DNA from: Lujinxingia litoralis
GTDB lineage: Bacteria; Myxococcota_A; Bradymonadia; Bradymonadales; Bradymonadaceae
Assembly (NCBI RefSeq): GCF_003260125.1
Contig: NZ_QHKO01000011.1
Coordinates: 1-64,000 of the forward strand
DNA length: 64,000 bases
Direction of reading: 5' to 3'
The position numbers were made by a program, and so were the translations under genes. The number at the start of each line of letters is the position of its first letter. The first letter of the stretch is position 1. Positions 16,658 to 24,203 of the stretch are shown here, piece after piece. The notes under the pieces were generated by a model. That model saw nothing but the letters and a program-made list of their open reading frames with translations. It was not told the origin of the DNA and made no database searches.

Positions 16658-18112
16658 ATGGAAGAACGTAGCGTGGATGTGGTCGTGATCGGTGCTGGCA
16701 CCGCGGGCCTGGGCGCGCAGAGTGCCGCGCGCAAGGCCGGAGCCAGCGTGGTGATGGTCGAGGATGGTCCCTACGGGACCACCTGTGCGCGGGTGGGGTG
16801 CATGCCCTCGAAGTTGCTGATCGCCGCGGCCGATGCGGCCCGGGCGGTGGACCAGGCCCCGATCTTTGGCGTGCATCCCGAGGGTAAACGCGTGGACGGC
16901 CGCCAGGTGCTGGAGCGGGTGCGCGCGGAGCGTGACCGCTTTGTGGGCTTTGTCCTTCAGCAGACCGAACGCATCCCCGAAGAGGTGCGGGTGCGCGGGA
17001 GGGCGCGTCTGCTCTCGCCAACGCGGGTGCGGGTGGCCCTGGAAGGCAGCGACGAAGAGCTGGAACTCAATGCCCGGGCGGTGGTGATCGCCACCGGGTC
17101 AAGCCCCTACATCCCGCCCAACCTCAAGCCCCTGGAGGCGAAGCTCTCCACCAGCGCCGACGTCTTTGAGTGGGAAGATCTTCCGGAATCGGTGGCCGTG
17201 GTCGGCCCCGGGGTGATCGGGCTGGAGCTGGGGCAGGCGCTCCACCGGCTGGGGGTGCGGGTGGCGTTTTTCTCGCCATTTGAAGCGCTCGCTCATGTGC
17301 ACGATCCGAAGGTCTCCGAGGTGGTGCACCAGGTCTTTGATGAGGAGATGGAGCTGCACTTAAAGGTCGATGCGTTTGATGTGAGTGAGGCCCCTGGCGA
17401 GGAGGGCGGCTTTATCGTGCGCTGGCACGATGCGCAGGGCACCCCCGGGGAGGCCCGCTTTGAGAAGGTGCTGGTGACCGCCGGACGTCGGCCCAACCTG
17501 GAGGGGTTGGGGCTGGAGCAGGCCGGAGTCCCCTTTAATGATCGGGGCCGCCCCGACTTCGATCCGCGCACCACGCAGGTGGGCGACCTGCCGATCTTTT
17601 TGGCCGGCGACGCGGCCAACCACTACCCGCTCTTGCACGAGGCCTCGGACGAGGGGCGCATCGCCGGCGGCAACGCAGCGAACTTCCCCGATGTGCGCGC
17701 CGAGATCCGGCGCGTGCCGCTCTCGATCACCTTCACCGACCCGCAGATTGCGGTGGTGGGTAAGAGCTGGCGCGAGCTCGATCACGAGCAGTGTGGCGTG
17801 GGCGAGGTCTCCTATACCAATCAGGGCCGCGCGCGTGTGATGGCAAAAAACAAAGGCCATGTGCGCATTTACGCCGATCGCGACACCGGGCGAATCTGCG
17901 GCGCCGAGATGTTCGGCCCCTCGGTCGAGCATACCGCGCACCTGCTGGCCTGGACGATCCAGTGCGGTATGACGGTTTTTGAGGCGCTCAACATGCCCTT
18001 CTATCATCCGGTGGTCGAAGAGGGGATTCGCTCGGCGCTGCGCAGCCTCACCGGTGATCTGCGGATGACGGCGGGCAACGCCGAGAAGCTGCGTTACGGA
18101 CCGGGGACCTGA
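16658..18112 (+). CDS. Dihydrolipoamide dehydrogenase-like flavoprotein disulfide reductase
   Basis: A 484-residue class-I pyridine nucleotide-disulfide oxidoreductase. It has an FAD-binding 'VVVIGAGTAGLGA', a redox-active disulfide Cys43/Cys48 in 'GTTCARVGCMPSK', an NAD(P)-binding 'VAVVGPGVIGLELG', an FAD site 'PIFLAGDAAN' and a dimerisation domain with 'FYHPVVEEGIR' supplying the catalytic His-Glu pair. The active-site context (TTCARVGCMPS) differs from the canonical GGTCLNxGCIPS form seen in the second lpd copy at 41.3 kb. Members of this divergent branch are often annotated dihydrolipoyl dehydrogenase. No E1 or E2 gene adjoins it, so the disulfide substrate is uncertain. TAAGGAG precedes the start. 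Confidence 0.85.
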   Translation: MEERSVDVVVIGAGTAGLGAQSAARKAGASVVMVEDGPYGTTCARVGCMPSKLLIAAADAARAVDQAPIFGVHPEGKRVDGRQVLERVRAERDRFVGFVLQQTERIPEEVRVRGRARLLSPTRVRVALEGSDEELELNARAVVIATGSSPYIPPNLKPLEAKLSTSADVFEWEDLPESVAVVGPGVIGLELGQALHRLGVRVAFFSPFEALAHVHDPKVSEVVHQVFDEEMELHLKVDAFDVSEAPGEEGGFIVRWHDAQGTPGEARFEKVLVTAGRRPNLEGLGLEQAGVPFNDRGRPDFDPRTTQVGDLPIFLAGDAANHYPLLHEASDEGRIAGGNAANFPDVRAEIRRVPLSITFTDPQIAVVGKSWRELDHEQCGVGEVSYTNQGRARVMAKNKGHVRIYADRDTGRICGAEMFGPSVEHTAHLLAWTIQCGMTVFEALNMPFYHPVVEEGIRSALRSLTGDLRMTAGNAEKLRYGPGT

Positions 18113-18208
18113 GCGGTCAGGCTCTCACAGTCTGGGGGGGGACGGCGTGAAGGCGCGCTTTGGCCGGGGCCATTTCGGGAATGGGCTCCGGCCAGAGCGT
18201 GTTGGTCA

Positions 18209-18232
18209 GGCCGCGCGCGCGCGCGCGCGGCC
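18209..18232. repeat. Alternating CG palindrome
   Basis: A 24-bp perfect palindrome, GGC followed by nine CG steps and GCC, lying between the lpd-like and yitT genes. Alternating CG of this length can adopt Z-DNA or a cruciform under negative supercoiling. Confidence 0.6.
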
Positions 18233-18314
18233 ACTTCGGGCCAGGCTGCGGGCGCCCTGATGAGGCCAACGATCGCCTCACTCTGTGGACTGGATGGAGA
18301 CGCCGCGAGGTTCG

Positions 18315-19196
18315 ATGCGCACCTTTGTTGATTATGTGATGTTGACCGTGGGAGCGGTCCTTGTGGCACTGGCGCTGGAGTTGATTCTGGCGCCTAACCA
18401 GCTGGTCGACGGGGGCACAACGGCGCTGGCGATCATGGGCGCGCGCCTTGGCGAGCGACCGATCTGGTTCTTTTTGCTGGCGTTCAACGCGCCGATTCTG
18501 GCGATCAGCGCCCGGGCGCTGGGGCGCCGCTTTGCCTGGCGTACCCTCTACTGCAACGGCGTTGTGCTGCTGGGGCTGGCGCTCTTGCGCGATGTGCCGG
18601 CGGTGACCTCCTCGGAGGTGCTCATCGTGCTCTACGGCGGGCTTTTGCTGGGGCTGGGCGTGGGGCTGGTGGTGCGCAACGGGGGCGCGATCGATGGCAC
18701 CGAGATGCTGGCGATCTGGGCAAACCAGCGCTTCCGAATCCCGGTGAGCACGTTTTTGCTCTCGGTGAACGTGGTGATTTTGAGTGGGGCGGCGCTGCTC
18801 TTCGGGCTGGAGAGCGCGATGTTCTCGGTCGCGGTCTTTTTTCTGGTGACCAAGGTGATCGACTTCGTGCTCGAAGGATTTAACCAGGTGGTCTCGGTGA
18901 TGATCATCAGCGACAACTGCGAGCCGATTCGCCGACGACTCGTCGAGGAGATGGCACTCCGGGTGACGCTTCTGCAGGGCGTCGGCGGATACAGTGGAGA
19001 GCCTCGCCAGATCATTTATTGCATCATCGACCGCTTTGCCTACGCGCGGCTGCGCGCGGCGGTGCATGAGGTGGATCCGCGGGCGATTTTGGAAGCCTCC
19101 ATCGTCAATGAGTCGGCCGGGGTAAAAGCCCGGCCCCTGCGCGATCTGGTGGTCGATCGCTACCGTGAGCACGCCCATGGTCGGGCCCGGGGATAA
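18315..19196 (+). CDS. YitT family membrane protein
   Basis: A 293-residue inner-membrane protein of the YitT/DUF161 family. Five or six hydrophobic segments fill residues 1-195; 'LAPNQLVDGGTTALAIMG' and 'LVVRNGGAIDGTEMLAIW' are the duplicated family motif (in most members NG(I/V)..GG(V/I)xG). Residues 195-290 form the C-terminal DUF2179 cytoplasmic domain, including 'VSVMIISDNCEPIRRRLVEE' and 'QIIYCIIDRF'. Function is undetermined; transport has been proposed. ATG 18315 follows GAGG at proper spacing; GTG 18285 and ATG 18294 are alternatives. It does not obviously share an operon with the flanking genes. Confidence 0.88.
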   Translation: MRTFVDYVMLTVGAVLVALALELILAPNQLVDGGTTALAIMGARLGERPIWFFLLAFNAPILAISARALGRRFAWRTLYCNGVVLLGLALLRDVPAVTSSEVLIVLYGGLLLGLGVGLVVRNGGAIDGTEMLAIWANQRFRIPVSTFLLSVNVVILSGAALLFGLESAMFSVAVFFLVTKVIDFVLEGFNQVVSVMIISDNCEPIRRRLVEEMALRVTLLQGVGGYSGEPRQIIYCIIDRFAYARLRAAVHEVDPRAILEASIVNESAGVKARPLRDLVVDRYREHAHGRARG

Positions 19197-19273
19197 GGAC
19201 ACTGGCGAGGCCGTGGTGAACTCGGGCATGGTGGTGGCTTGATGAGATGGCGAGTTCCGAAAAGAGGTCGACG

Positions 19274-19792
19274 ATGAGAAGGAGGAGGGGCCGGACAACC
19301 CGGGGCTACGGGATGATTGGGCTGATGCTCGTGTGGAGCGCGACGTGGGGGCCGGGCTGCGACGCGGCCCGGCCCGCCGCGCCAAAAGGCGCCGGGGCGG
19401 CGTCTGCCCCGGCGGCGCCGGACGCTCCGGAGCCTGCCGTCCGGGCTTCGGAGGTTTCGCGAGCGGCGCCAACGCCGGCGCCCGCTGGCGAGCCGGCGCC
19501 GGCGTTGGCACCGATTGATGATGCCCGGGTGCGGGCCTTTGCCCGGGCGCGGGAGGCCTCGCAGGCGGTGCAGGCCGGGGTGCAGCGGCGCCTGGCCGAG
19601 GTCACCTCGGCCGCCGAGGCGCGGGCGCTTCAGGACGAGGCCGAGCGCGAGCTCCGCGCGGTGGTCGAGGCCTCGGGCCTGAGCATGGAGGATTACGCGG
19701 GGGTGGCGCAGCGGATGGGCCACGACGCCGAGCTGCGCGAGCGCGTGGAGGCGGCGAGTGGTCGCCTGCGGGATTTAGACACCGCGCCTTGA
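19274..19792 (+). CDS. DUF4168 domain lipoprotein
   Basis: A 172-residue predicted lipoprotein. A basic N-terminus (MRRRRGR) and hydrophobic stretch end in a lipobox-like 'TWGPGC'. An Ala/Pro-rich linker follows to about residue 82. Residues about 85-168 match DUF4168: 'RVRAFARAREASQAVQ', 'AEARALQDEAERELRAVVEASGLS'-type sequence and 'MEDYAGVAQRMGHDAELRERV'. DUF4168 proteins are helical envelope proteins of unknown role. ATG 19274 follows AAAGAGG; an ATG 27 bases upstream is less well placed. The stop codon lies inside a short inverted repeat (CCTTGACC/GGTCAAGG at 19787-19811), which could act as a weak terminator. Confidence 0.75.
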   Translation: MRRRRGRTTRGYGMIGLMLVWSATWGPGCDAARPAAPKGAGAASAPAAPDAPEPAVRASEVSRAAPTPAPAGEPAPALAPIDDARVRAFARAREASQAVQAGVQRRLAEVTSAAEARALQDEAERELRAVVEASGLSMEDYAGVAQRMGHDAELRERVEAASGRLRDLDTAP

Positions 19793-19915
19793 CCCGGGCC
19801 GCCGGTCAAGGTCATCGTGCATCCCGAAACCCTTATTTGCAGCGCTCACCTGTCGGGGCCCGGAGCCGGGCACGTTGGGAGCGTCATCAGCTGACCCGAG
19901 ATCGTTGGAGGCCCC

Positions 19916-21220
19916 GTGTCCAAACCCCTGTCGACCCCAGGCGCAGAGCGTACCCCCGGCATTGGCCGGGAGCGCCAGACCGAGATCTATGTGCGCGGCA
20001 TCTCCGCGCAGGCGCCCCGGGTGCCGGTGGACTTTGCCGCGCTTGAAGCGCGTGCCCGGGAGGCCATGAGCCCGGAGGCCTTTGCCTATGTGGCCGGCGG
20101 CGCGGGGATGGAGCGCACGATGGTGGCCAACCGTCAGGGCTTTGAGAAGTGGGCGATCGTACCGCGGATGTTGCGCGATGTCTCGGTGCGCGACACGTCG
20201 GTGGAGATCTTCGGTACGCGCTACCCCTCGCCCTACATGCTGGCGCCTATCGGCGTGCTGGAGATGGCGCATCCGGAAGCGGATCTGGCTGTGGCGCGCG
20301 CGGCGCGGCGCGAGAGTGTCCCGATGATCTTCAGCAATCAGGCCTCGGTACCTATGGAGGAGTGTGCCCGGGAGTTGGGTGAGACGCCGCGCTTCTTTCA
20401 ACTCTACTGGAGCGTCTCCAACGAGCTGGTCAAAAGTCTGGTGGCCCGGGCGGAGAAGGCCGGTTGTGAAGCGATCGTTGTCACGCTGGACACGACTTTA
20501 TTGGGCTGGCGCACCCGGGATCTGGACCTGGCCTACCTGCCCTTTTTGAGGGGCAAGGGGATCGCGCAGTACACCTCCGATCCGGTCTTTCGCCGCCTGC
20601 TCAAAGAGGATGAGCTCGACCAGGAGGTGGGGCCGGAGCGCAAGGTCAATCTGGCCACGATCCGCGTGCTCATGGAGCTCGCCGGGAACTATCCCGACGG
20701 GTTTTTCAAGAGCCTGACCAGCGGGGAGGCGCTGGCAGCCGTGCGCAAATTCACCGGCATCTACTCTCGCCCTTCGCTGACCTGGGAGGATTTGAGCTTT
20801 TTGCGCGAGTGCACCGATCTGCCGATTGTGCTCAAGGGAATCACAGCTGTGGAGGACGCCCGGTTGGCCAAAGAGCACGGCATGGATGGCATTGTGGTGT
20901 CGAACCACGGGGGCCGTCAGGTCGACGGGGCGCTCAGCTCGATTGAGGCCCTTCCGGCGATCGCGGAGGCGGTGGGTGAGGATTTGACGATCTTCTTCGA
21001 CAGCGGGATTCGCACGGGCGCCGACGTCTTTAAGGCGCTGGCGCTGGGCGCTGACGCGGTGCTCCTGGGCCGGCCCTATGTCTACGGGCTGGCCGCCGGC
21101 GGTGAGGAGGGAGTGGTGGAGGTGCTGCGTAACTTCAAAGCTGACTTTGATCTGACGATGGGGCTGGCCGGGTGTCGCTCGGTCGCCGAGGTCAAGGCCA
21201 GCCGGCTGCATGCGCGCTGA
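19916..21220 (+). CDS. FMN-dependent alpha-hydroxyacid oxidase / lactate 2-monooxygenase-like
   Basis: A 434-residue FMN enzyme of the (S)-2-hydroxyacid dehydrogenase/oxidase family (LldD, glycolate oxidase, lactate 2-monooxygenase). Family marks are 'FAYVAGGAGMERTM', 'PYMLAPIGVLEMAHPEAD', 'PIVLKGI' with the conserved Lys, the catalytic base His331 in 'VSNHGGRQ', and 'FFDSGIRTGADVFKALALGADAVLLGR' in the phosphate-binding part. The insertion around 'RKVNLATIRVLMELAGNYPDGFFKS' resembles lactate 2-monooxygenase more than LldD. It probably oxidises lactate or a related 2-hydroxyacid. It starts at GTG 19916 after GGAGG. No transporter or regulator adjoins it. Confidence 0.88.
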   Translation: MSKPLSTPGAERTPGIGRERQTEIYVRGISAQAPRVPVDFAALEARAREAMSPEAFAYVAGGAGMERTMVANRQGFEKWAIVPRMLRDVSVRDTSVEIFGTRYPSPYMLAPIGVLEMAHPEADLAVARAARRESVPMIFSNQASVPMEECARELGETPRFFQLYWSVSNELVKSLVARAEKAGCEAIVVTLDTTLLGWRTRDLDLAYLPFLRGKGIAQYTSDPVFRRLLKEDELDQEVGPERKVNLATIRVLMELAGNYPDGFFKSLTSGEALAAVRKFTGIYSRPSLTWEDLSFLRECTDLPIVLKGITAVEDARLAKEHGMDGIVVSNHGGRQVDGALSSIEALPAIAEAVGEDLTIFFDSGIRTGADVFKALALGADAVLLGRPYVYGLAAGGEEGVVEVLRNFKADFDLTMGLAGCRSVAEVKASRLHAR

Positions 21221-21534
21221 GTGCTCCCGGGGGGGCCGGGGCAGAGACAGGTATGTCGGTCGGGGATAGGGGGCTTGGGATGCTGCTTTTTAGACGTGCC
21301 AGCGCTCCGGACTCCGGGGATCACAGGGGGGAGGTTGCGGGCTCTAAGTGGCCGGGGATTAGGGGTTTTTAGGGGGGAGTAAGCAAATTGGGTTTGCATT
21401 GCGTTCAAATTATACTCTATCCTGACCGAAAGGTTAGTATGGTCTCGTGGATGGCGACGCTGGAGGGGCTCGATTTCCGGGTTCGAGCATCGTGTGACGC
21501 GTTGGTATCGCTAAATTCTTGAATAGAGGATGAG
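21221..21534. other. Intergenic region before the lipoprotein island
   Basis: A 314-base gap, distinctly more AT-rich in its second half than its surroundings. It contains the promoter candidate at 21388-21416 and nothing else I recognise. Confidence 0.5.
21388..21416 (+). promoter_or_regulatory. Candidate sigma-70 promoter of lipoprotein 1
   Basis: A -35-like TTGGGT at 21388-21393, a 17-base spacer and a -10-like TATACT at 21411-21416 (5 of 6 consensus), in an AT-rich patch 119 bases before the start codon. Confidence 0.5.
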
Positions 21535-23106
21535 ATGAATGTGGACGGGAAGGGGAAAAAGTGGCGCTGGGCGATTATCTGGGTGAGCTGCCTGCTCCTC
21601 ACGTTGGCGGCCTGCAACGTGGAGGACAGTGCGGTCATGCTCGCCGGCGGCGACACCGGGGGAGGCGAAGAGGATATCGGTGAGGGGGATTCGGGGCTTC
21701 CAGATGCAGACAAGCCCGATGCGGAAGACCCCGAGGCGGAGCAGCCCGATAGCGAGGTGGCGCCGGGTTGTGATGATGGCGTTCAAAACGGCGATGAGAG
21801 TGATGTCGATTGCGGCGGCACCGAATGTGGGGCCTGCGAGCCTGGTGAGTCCTGCGTATTCTCAGACGACTGCGCCACCGGATACTGCACCGGCGGGGTC
21901 TGCGTCGATGAGAGCTGTGAGAATGTGAGCTGCGGAGACGAAGAAGCCTGCTACCGCGGGGTCTGCTACCTCTCGTGCGAGGAGTCAGACGCCTGCGATC
22001 CGAGCTCGCGTTGCTACCAGGGGGCCTGTATCCCCACCGATTGCTCCGAGGTGGTCTGCCGTGCTGGCGAGGCCTGCTACCGGGGCGTCTGCTACGAGGC
22101 GTCGGCCTGTAGTGATGCCTCGGACTGCGAGCCTTCCGAGGCCGGTCCCTGGGGGGAGTGTGTATTCGGCGATAACGTCTGCGCTCTGACGGGCGTGGAG
22201 TCCCGAACTGTGACGACGTTTAGCTGCGGGGAGTCGAGCACCTGTGAAATGAGCGAGGTGATCGAAGAGCGCGATTGTCGCCGCGAGCTTTCTGTAGATC
22301 AGCAGTGTGGGGAGCCGATCGATAGCGGCTGGTCGGAGTGCGTCTACGCGAGCCCCTGCGACACCACGGGTGAGCGTGTGCGCGAGATCATCACCTTCGT
22401 GTGCAGCGAGGGCAGCTGCGAGCATGTGGAAGAGCGTCTGGTCGACACCCGGGGCTGTGAGCGCGATACCACCGGTGCGACCTGCAACGCTGTGGACGTC
22501 ACCGAATGGGGCCCCTGCATGGCCGACGTTCCCGGTGAGGTGTGCAACACCGCCGGGACGCGGAAGCGCGAGCGCACCGAGTTCCGTTGCGCCGACGGGG
22601 GCTGCAGCGCCTCGACGGTGACCGAATCCGAGGCCTGCGTGTTGCGTACCGCCGGGCGCGTCTGCGGCATCGGGATGCGTCGCATCACCGACTGTACGGC
22701 GACCGGAGGCACGATCAACAGTTGTACCGATGCTGGCCAGCAGACGACGACGATCACCACGCCGGTCTGCGGTACCACCGGTGCATGCGACGAGACGGAG
22801 ACGACCACCGAGGACTCGGCCTGCCAGATCTATGTGGAGGAGGGAACCTACTGTTCCATGGTGATTCCGGTTGATTCCCGCGAGTGCGTGATGGGGCGGT
22901 GGCGAGTTTCGACCTGGGATCCGAAATGCGATGGTCAGGGAACCTGCGAAGCGATCCGCAGCACATACGATGATGGTCCCTGTATGGAGGAGCGCTGCCC
23001 GATGGGAAATCCCTGCGAGACGAGCAGTGGGCAGGCGGGCTGCTGTTCTTCGGAGAACGTTTGTGTCTCCAACAGCGATCCCAACCCGGTGCCCTGTCTG
23101 ATGTGA
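21535..23106 (+). CDS. Cysteine-rich lipoprotein 1 with TSP1-like modules
   Basis: A 523-residue secreted lipoprotein. The signal peptide ends in lipobox 'LTLAAC' (Cys27), followed by an acidic Gly/Asp/Pro linker to about 75. Then comes the myxobacterial motif 'CDDGVQNGDESDVDCGGTEC', a run of Cys pairs including two 'CYRGVCY' elements, and from about 200 a series of roughly 55-60-residue modules of the form W..C...C...G.R.R.....C..G.C....E...C.R...G..C, like thrombospondin type 1 repeats. It is probably outer-membrane anchored and disulfide-rich. It is the most divergent of four paralogues here. RBS AGAGGA precedes the ATG; a classic terminator follows. Function unknown; adhesion or cell contact is inference. 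Confidence 0.85.
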   Translation: MNVDGKGKKWRWAIIWVSCLLLTLAACNVEDSAVMLAGGDTGGGEEDIGEGDSGLPDADKPDAEDPEAEQPDSEVAPGCDDGVQNGDESDVDCGGTECGACEPGESCVFSDDCATGYCTGGVCVDESCENVSCGDEEACYRGVCYLSCEESDACDPSSRCYQGACIPTDCSEVVCRAGEACYRGVCYEASACSDASDCEPSEAGPWGECVFGDNVCALTGVESRTVTTFSCGESSTCEMSEVIEERDCRRELSVDQQCGEPIDSGWSECVYASPCDTTGERVREIITFVCSEGSCEHVEERLVDTRGCERDTTGATCNAVDVTEWGPCMADVPGEVCNTAGTRKRERTEFRCADGGCSASTVTESEACVLRTAGRVCGIGMRRITDCTATGGTINSCTDAGQQTTTITTPVCGTTGACDETETTTEDSACQIYVEEGTYCSMVIPVDSRECVMGRWRVSTWDPKCDGQGTCEAIRSTYDDGPCMEERCPMGNPCETSSGQAGCCSSENVCVSNSDPNPVPCLM

Positions 23107-23119
23107 TGTGTATGCTCGC

Positions 23120-23140
23120 CAGCAGCGCGGCGCGCTGCTG
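23120..23140. repeat. 21-bp perfect palindrome
   Basis: CAGCAGCGCG and CGCGCTGCTG flank a single G, 14 bases after the stop of lipoprotein 1 and just before its terminator. It may form a second hairpin at the mRNA 3' end. Confidence 0.6.
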
Positions 23141-23147
23141 ATGTACA

Positions 23148-23181
23148 GCCCCCCTCCCTGTTCCGGGTGGGGGGCTTTTTT
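23148..23181 (+). terminator. Rho-independent terminator of lipoprotein 1
   Basis: GCCCCCC and CCC pair with GGG and GGGGGGC across a single T-T mismatch and a 6-base loop, followed by six T on the plus strand. Confidence 0.88.
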
Positions 23182-23206
23182 GATCGTCGGGCCGGCACGC
23201 GGTCGT

Positions 23207-24013
23207 TTAGCGTCGGGCCACCGGGCGAATGATCGCCTCCAGCGCATCAAGCCCGGCGCTCAAGCAGGCCGGGCCGGGCTGCAGGATGATGGCCGGGTCG
23301 AGCTCGACGATGCGATCGTCGCGCACGGCCGGAAGTGCCTGGTAGCCCGCCCGCTGGCGGATGCTCCCTTTGTCGACGGGTTTGCCGCACCAGGAGGCGA
23401 CGATGATCTCCGGGGCGGCAGCGATGATCTCCGGATCTTCGACGAAGCGTTCCCTGGCGAGTTTTCCCGCCGAGCGATCCCCAAACACGTTGATGCCTCC
23501 GGCCAACTCCACCAGCTCGCCGACCCATTCAATGGCGGTGATGCGGGGCTCATCCCACTCCTCAAAATAGACCCGGGGGCGGTGTGCGGCTGCCAGAGTG
23601 CGCTGGCGCGCCTGTTCCAGGCGAGCGATGTAGGTGTCGACCAGTTCCTCGGCGCGTTGGCGGCGATCGACCAGGGCGCCCAGGGTCAAAAGCACGTCCA
23701 GGATCTCTTGAATGCTGCGCTGGTTGAAGATCAACACCGGGAGGTTGGCCTTGATCAGATCGTGGGCCAGCTGCGCCTGAATGTCGGAGAAACCGATGAT
23801 GAGATCGGGCTTTAGCGCGGCGATTTTTTTGATGCTTCCGCCGATAAAAGCCGAGACCACTGGTTTTTCGGCTTTTGCGCGCGCGGGGCGCTCGGTGTAT
23901 GCGCTGATGCCTACGATGCGATCCTCTTCGCCCAGCAGGTAGAGCAGCTCGGTGGTTTCCTCGGTCAGGCAGACGATGCGTTGGGGAGCGGGGCGGCGGC
24001 AATAAGTGGGCAT
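23207..24013 (-). CDS. Cobalamin-binding-type periplasmic-fold protein (BtuF-like)
   Basis: A 268-residue protein with the class-III substrate-binding fold of BtuF. Marks are 'RIVCLTEETTELLYLLGEEDRIVGIS', 'KIAALKPDLIIGFSDIQAQLA', 'VYFEEWDEP' and 'GRDxA.R' replaced here by 'GDRSAGKLARERFVEDPEIIAAAPEIIVASWCGK'. No convincing signal peptide precedes 'MPTYCRRPAPQRIV'; a longer frame to 24121 adds a non-hydrophobic stretch. The related 'cobalamin-binding protein' group is often found without a leader, so it may be cytoplasmic. No BtuCD or cobalamin riboswitch is adjacent. It interrupts the four-gene lipoprotein family on the opposite strand and converges with lipoprotein 1. Ligand assignment is by family only. 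Confidence 0.78.
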   Translation of the reverse strand: MPTYCRRPAPQRIVCLTEETTELLYLLGEEDRIVGISAYTERPARAKAEKPVVSAFIGGSIKKIAALKPDLIIGFSDIQAQLAHDLIKANLPVLIFNQRSIQEILDVLLTLGALVDRRQRAEELVDTYIARLEQARQRTLAAAHRPRVYFEEWDEPRITAIEWVGELVELAGGINVFGDRSAGKLARERFVEDPEIIAAAPEIIVASWCGKPVDKGSIRQRAGYQALPAVRDDRIVELDPAIILQPGPACLSAGLDALEAIIRPVARR

Positions 24014-24203
24014 GACGCTCTCGTGTGAAGGGTCCCGTGCTCCGGGTAGGAGCATGAGCGGCGGGGAACTTGAATCTGGATGGGCGCAAAGGTACTTGCG
24101 CTTTTGACAGTCAGGGCTCAAAAAGCGACGCTTTTATAAGGGTGAACGCCGCCGGGCAGGCCATCCCAATGGAAATGAATCTCGTGTCGATGAGGAGAAC
24201 GAA

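Noticed and set aside
23182..24203. Cobalamin riboswitch near the BtuF-like gene
   Set aside because: No B12-box-like conserved sequence was visible on the minus-strand upstream side.
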